From the NCBI GenBank assembly GCA_002437305.1, contig DJOW01000034.1, forward strand, positions 1 through 45,507: a stretch of DNA of 45,507 nt, given 5' to 3'. Of the stretch, positions 43,601 through 45,507 are shown in pieces. Under the pieces are notes generated by a model. It was not told where the DNA came from. It made no database searches and saw only the letters and a list, made by a program, of their open reading frames with translations. The stretch comes from Bacteroidales bacterium UBA6428. Its GTDB lineage: Bacteria; Bacteroidota; Bacteroidia; Bacteroidales; UBA932. The stretch's first letter is position 1; every line of letters begins with the position of its first letter. A program made the translations under genes and the position numbers.

Positions 43601-44421
43601 TAGTTGTAGACAGTCTCAAAGCCATCCGCGGTGTAACGCTGATGAGCGTACTTGAGGCTTAACTCTGCTTCTCCGACAACGATCGGCTTGTAAGGAACAT
43701 AGATGTACTCCATCGCGTTCTGGCCGTCAAGAACCATTTCAGGCTTGTAAACCAAAGCCTTGAGGTAAGCGTTCAAATCGATCTCTATAGGTTTGTCAGA
43801 ACCCTCAACGCCGCTGATGATGAGTTTACCGTCTGTCCAAACAGCGGTGATGGCGTTCGCGGCAGCCCACTTGGTGGTGGTCACGGTCTTCACACCGTTC
43901 TCAACCTTAACCCAGAAGCCTTCCTCGGCTCCCTCGGTGCCAGGATAATAGTAGATGTCAACGCCATCCTTGCCAGGATCGCCCTTGTCACCCTTGTCAC
44001 CCTTGTCACCCTTGTCGCCTTGGGCGCCGTCCTTGCCGTTCTCGCCACGGGCCGGCTTGTCGGTCTTCACACCGTCAAGCACCCAGAAACCATCATCAGA
44101 GATGGTGATGACTGTTCCGTCCTTGCCAGCAGCACCGTCCTTGCCAGCAGCACCGTCTTTGCCGTTCGTACCGTTGGTGATATCGAACGTCTTTCCATCG
44201 CTCAACGTGATGCGCACGCCTTTGTCCGTGCTCTCCACGCTGGTGATCACAGATCCCTTCTGAATGAGAGCCTGCAATTCCTGAGACACCTTCTCAACCG
44301 CGTTAACGCGCTCGTTAAGGTCATCGATGTCGCTCTCGTAGTCCTTGCAACCTACAAAAGCGCCCGCCGAAAGCACCAAAGCGGTACCCAGCAGGAATGA
44401 ATTGATTAACTTTTTGTTCAT
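40615..44421 (-). CDS. Very large lipoprotein with coiled-coil and collagen-like N-terminal region (PL29-N/DUF4988-like)
   Basis: 1268 residues from the ATG at 44421 (an in-frame ATG four codons upstream is less natural). Signal MNKKLINSFLLGTALVLSAG with lipobox Cys25, then a short coiled coil (DIDDLNERVNAVEKVSQEL), the segment ITSVESTDKGVRITLSDGK typical of DUF4988-type proteins, and two collagen-like G-x-y runs (GKDGAAGKDG and GDKGDKGDKGDPGKDG) flanking FWVLDG. Roughly 1100 residues of beta-rich sequence follow without a motif I recognise. Codon use is strongly biased (AAG, GAG, TAC, CTC/CTT), suggesting high expression. I infer an abundant outer-surface protein; lyase activity is not supported. 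It has its own promoter, a long leader and a strong terminator, so it is monocistronic. Confidence 0.8.
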   Translation of the reverse strand: MNKKLINSFLLGTALVLSAGAFVGCKDYESDIDDLNERVNAVEKVSQELQALIQKGSVITSVESTDKGVRITLSDGKTFDITNGTNGKDGAAGKDGAAGKDGTVITISDDGFWVLDGVKTDKPARGENGKDGAQGDKGDKGDKGDKGDPGKDGVDIYYYPGTEGAEEGFWVKVENGVKTVTTTKWAAANAITAVWTDGKLIISGVEGSDKPIEIDLNAYLKALVYKPEMVLDGQNAMEYIYVPYKPIVVGEAELSLKYAHQRYTADGFETVYNYYLVGETTSHDKDVVFLNPTYDKLYSLDPSTAIVPEYTQTNLGTISQDPDFVKTTRAASVPNYAANPAAAKPTATYLDVKDGIMHVGITMDGHKVMTQEEKQPENYPYFYPAESDPSKITDLAVTAPLGEGKETITSTWASVYASQMVVESLAYTDFAKQYTYVDPELEHSSYVWDAKSDKFVQVTGTPGNLLGHGSDAHLYPVQGGMHLYHGVHQAAQMVATLELAYNSKEGINLNKLVSTHAVYNSRRSWNAGYPIKALSESELKDLGMKYIFKQVPFAIGETSVTGQTQNHSVLQSREDGTYIVACGVKSNSDTDPLKSEADLSKIGNSIASVGRTPLVRVELTDTVNNKVVESGYIKFIIVQPEKPIITKVFDLGNFYYQCVGQGQSIAWHAIEQNVYDDGRGMSKETFNLLYEAVSVGHTVLPWEYGDLDPNEPYTELAQWEESGTDIYGNPTFTLSKKPLGAIFEIKEADSETTNTLVWLIDRADFVNCVNDGGYPAVTEQRYIKFSPKKGLGDSNFNKEPVYLPIKFTLCYPQGVMANKLAKYWYADNSFNSDNAALDVQLRKNIHGNVEAPGNETDVKKGAADFNVYLDERFEKTTTGHAHAAQQVGGNLAAWKPSYFCFYKESDCNQDPENAPSFTINPDAFDPAQAWNTPENFPSFVQEELVYVYYFTLANEGRKVKGVSGKEYTLSVDNKVANNPVMLYTDNTKVFNPAATTDFECKNTVLKANGLAIAEIQYQYAPTTYGDPATREHEAKLVVLNNPTTKDLINVPEGKATLDIKDTENVVKFFDETFDVNLGVAVFNEECGAYLPLKDNTFNAELLKPVYVEPIGPAKFTDAVDNGTKIALYDLVRFYDWRAAKGDKNAYVFKGHKPDLYAYYGVDLITVNPEEIETDLSGEFKPLKEVSNGVEFQVYDGKNVRLDNGKIVDPKHRCTAGDKATNYDYLWYSNNTGTHVSFNIRIPVRIHHKWSQDNLIVWVEGTVNRTVGN
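43982..44152 (-). repeat. Tandem repeats encoding the collagen-like segments
   Basis: A 9-bp unit occurs four times at 43982-44117 in register only at 43982-44017 (last copy with one change), giving GDK repeats. An 18-bp unit occurs twice at 44117-44134 and 44135-44152, giving GKDGAA repeats. Both unit lengths are multiples of three. Confidence 0.85.
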
Positions 44422-44475
44422 AACAAAAAACATTAAAAAATAATATAAGAACTTAGGTGTTTCTTATTCTATTTT

Positions 44476-44604
44476 CGCAAGTCTTCGTCTCTCATCACAC
44501 ATCATCATAGGGCTTTTTTTCACAAGTCTCGTCTCTCACCTCTGGCTTTTCCACAAGTATCGTCTCTCACCCCTCACTCTTCTTTCACAAGTTTCGTCCC
44601 TTTC
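44476..44604 (-). repeat. Four degenerate 20-bp repeats in the leader of the large lipoprotein
   Basis: On the plus strand the unit is CACAAGTnTCGTCTCTCACC, at 44476-44495, 44521-44540, 44552-44571 and 44586-44604, with spacings of 45, 31 and 34 bp. The middle two differ at one base. They lie between the predicted transcription start and the start codon. Confidence 0.85.
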
Positions 44605-44713
44605 GCATTCTATTCACACCAACTGCACTTGACTTACGGTTATTAGCAAGAATAGTCCTCTATTTTTACTCTTAATTAGCATTTCCTCCATGGGGATTCT
44701 GCCATAACAACGA

Positions 44714-44744
44714 CAAATATATAGGTTTAATTTTTCATAAGCAA
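44714..44744 (-). promoter_or_regulatory. Promoter of the large surface lipoprotein
   Basis: TTG (44744-44742), exactly 20 bp, TATATTTG (44721-44714): full match to the Bacteroidota consensus. Predicted transcription start near 44707, giving a leader of about 285 nt. Confidence 0.78.
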
Positions 44745-44912
44745 GATTTTTTGTGAAGAAATAGCCAAAAATCGGGCAAAAATCTGTTTGTCTCTAAAAG
44801 TAACACCGAATTCTCATGGTAATTCCACACGAGACGCGCCTGAAACATCCTTTTGTAAAGAGTCATTATAGCCATCACTTATGCTTCACATTCTTATTTG
44901 ACGAAAAATCGC

Positions 44913-44920
44913 TATCTTTG
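44913..44920 (+). promoter_or_regulatory. Possible -7 element for the DUF1573 gene
   Basis: TATCTTTG matches TAnnTTTG, about 90 bp before the ATG at 45010. TTTG lies at 44897-44900, only 12 bp upstream; the 20-bp position reads ATT. Confidence 0.42.
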
Positions 44921-45009
44921 GTTGTCTGCCAATGGCCAGAATAGCAGAAGGGGTCAATAACCCAGAACAACACTAATAATAAGATGGCCGCAAAACGGGC
45001 CGCCAAATA

Positions 45010-45468
45010 ATGAATCAAATGAAAGTAGCAATGAATATATTCAAATCAAATCTTGCAACTCTTATCTTAATGACATCTACGGCCACCTTGACTGCCGTCA
45101 CAAGCAACGAAGCCGCCGCGCAGGATCAGAATGTCGTTGAGGTCAAAAATTTGGACTTTGTAAGCAAGGTCCATGATTTCGGCACAATTTCGGAGGCCAG
45201 CGGTGCGAAACAGTGTGTATTTAAGTACAAAAACAACACGGACATCCCGATTGTGATCCAAAGGGTGACTGTCTCATGCGGCTGCACATCAGCAGAATGG
45301 TCTGACAAGCCCATAAAACCAGGCGTAACCGGTGAGATCAAAGTTAATTTCTCAAACCAGATCGGCCTCGGTAAATTCGACAAAAGCATCACAGTCTACA
45401 CATCATCAAGCATGGTAAGAATTACCCTAAGGATTAAAGGCGTAGTTACGGAAAAAGATCCCGACTAA
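45010..45468 (+). CDS. Secreted DUF1573 domain protein
   Basis: 152 residues with an export signal (hydrophobic stretch LATLILMTSTATLTAV, cleavage near EAAAQ). ATGs at 45010, 45019 and 45031 are all in frame; 45010 or 45019 is most natural. The mature part is one DUF1573 immunoglobulin-like domain: VHDFGTISEASG, FKYKNNTDIPIVIQRV, SCGCTSAEW and KPGVTGEIKVNF. Such proteins are common in Bacteroidota envelopes; function unknown. No lipobox. It is divergent from the large lipoprotein gene. The last 39 bp of the window hold no gene. Confidence 0.88.
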   Translation: MNQMKVAMNIFKSNLATLILMTSTATLTAVTSNEAAAQDQNVVEVKNLDFVSKVHDFGTISEASGAKQCVFKYKNNTDIPIVIQRVTVSCGCTSAEWSDKPIKPGVTGEIKVNFSNQIGLGKFDKSITVYTSSSMVRITLRIKGVVTEKDPD

Positions 45469-45507
45469 GACCTCCCGGCGGTGAGACAAAAAAAAAGGAG
45501 TCCGACC

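Larger units (their letters stand above)
44422..45009. other. 588-bp divergent intergenic region
   Basis: From left to right: predicted leader of the large lipoprotein (about 44422-44707) with four degenerate repeats, its promoter (44714-44744), about 165 bp with nothing recognised, then a -7 element (44913-44920) and leader for the DUF1573 gene. Confidence 0.7.

Noticed and set aside
40615..44421. Active polysaccharide lyase
   Set aside because: Only the N-terminal region resembles the PL29-N/DUF4988 type. I see no catalytic signature in the remaining 1100 residues.

Overview
The window reads as chromosomal DNA of a Bacteroidales bacterium (phylum Bacteroidota). The evidence is a complete moxR-DUF58-bat operon, secreted lipoproteins with Bacteroidales-type signal peptides, a GH106-type rhamnosidase, a DUF1573 protein, no Shine-Dalgarno logic, and promoters of the Bacteroidota type (TTG, 20 bp, TAnnTTTG). 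Base composition is about 50-55% GC by eye in housekeeping genes and clearly lower in 22.7-25.9 kb. I cannot name the genus. No rRNA, tRNA, CRISPR array or insertion sequence was recognised.

Layout. 1-1476 (minus): a clan CD (C13/legumain-like) peptidase lipoprotein cut by the window edge. 1665-3395 (plus): nucleoside kinase. 3528-11919 (minus): seven-gene Bat operon (moxR, DUF58, membrane protein, batA, batB, batC, and a batD-batE fusion) with overlapping start/stop codons. 11966-20859 (plus): truA, then exbB-exbD-tonB-like, an rRNA pseudouridine synthase with a long disordered N-terminus, era, parC and aroK. 21058-25937 (plus): a defence-flavoured segment with an AAA-ATPase/PD-(D/E)XK protein, then an AT-rich cassette of a NADAR protein, an XamI-like endonuclease, an N6-adenine methyltransferase and a 46-codon ORF that ends inside the recJ tail. 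25930-30291: divergent recJ and lysS, then a SpoU/TrmH-type rRNA methyltransferase.

30292-35069 is the most unusual region. The last 109 bp of the methyltransferase gene recur 3 kb downstream at about 93% identity, still in frame, as a 36-codon remnant. Each copy is followed by a near-identical 36-bp palindrome, and a third palindrome lies 5 bp after the stop of an AAA/DUF4143 ATPase gene, so that gene is bracketed by palindromes. Between the two methyltransferase tails lies a BspA-like surface lipoprotein (minus strand) preceded by a 43-aa gene. Its predicted promoter has a G8 tract in the spacer, a plausible phase-variation switch.

35070-45507: aroE, a GH106-type rhamnosidase, purT, a very large collagen-repeat lipoprotein (probably highly expressed) with a predicted leader of about 285 nt holding four degenerate repeats, and a DUF1573 secreted protein. 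Functional themes are cell-envelope energisation and stress (Bat, ExbBD/TonB), surface lipoproteins with slippage-prone repeats, DNA defence, and ordinary translation, shikimate and purine housekeeping.
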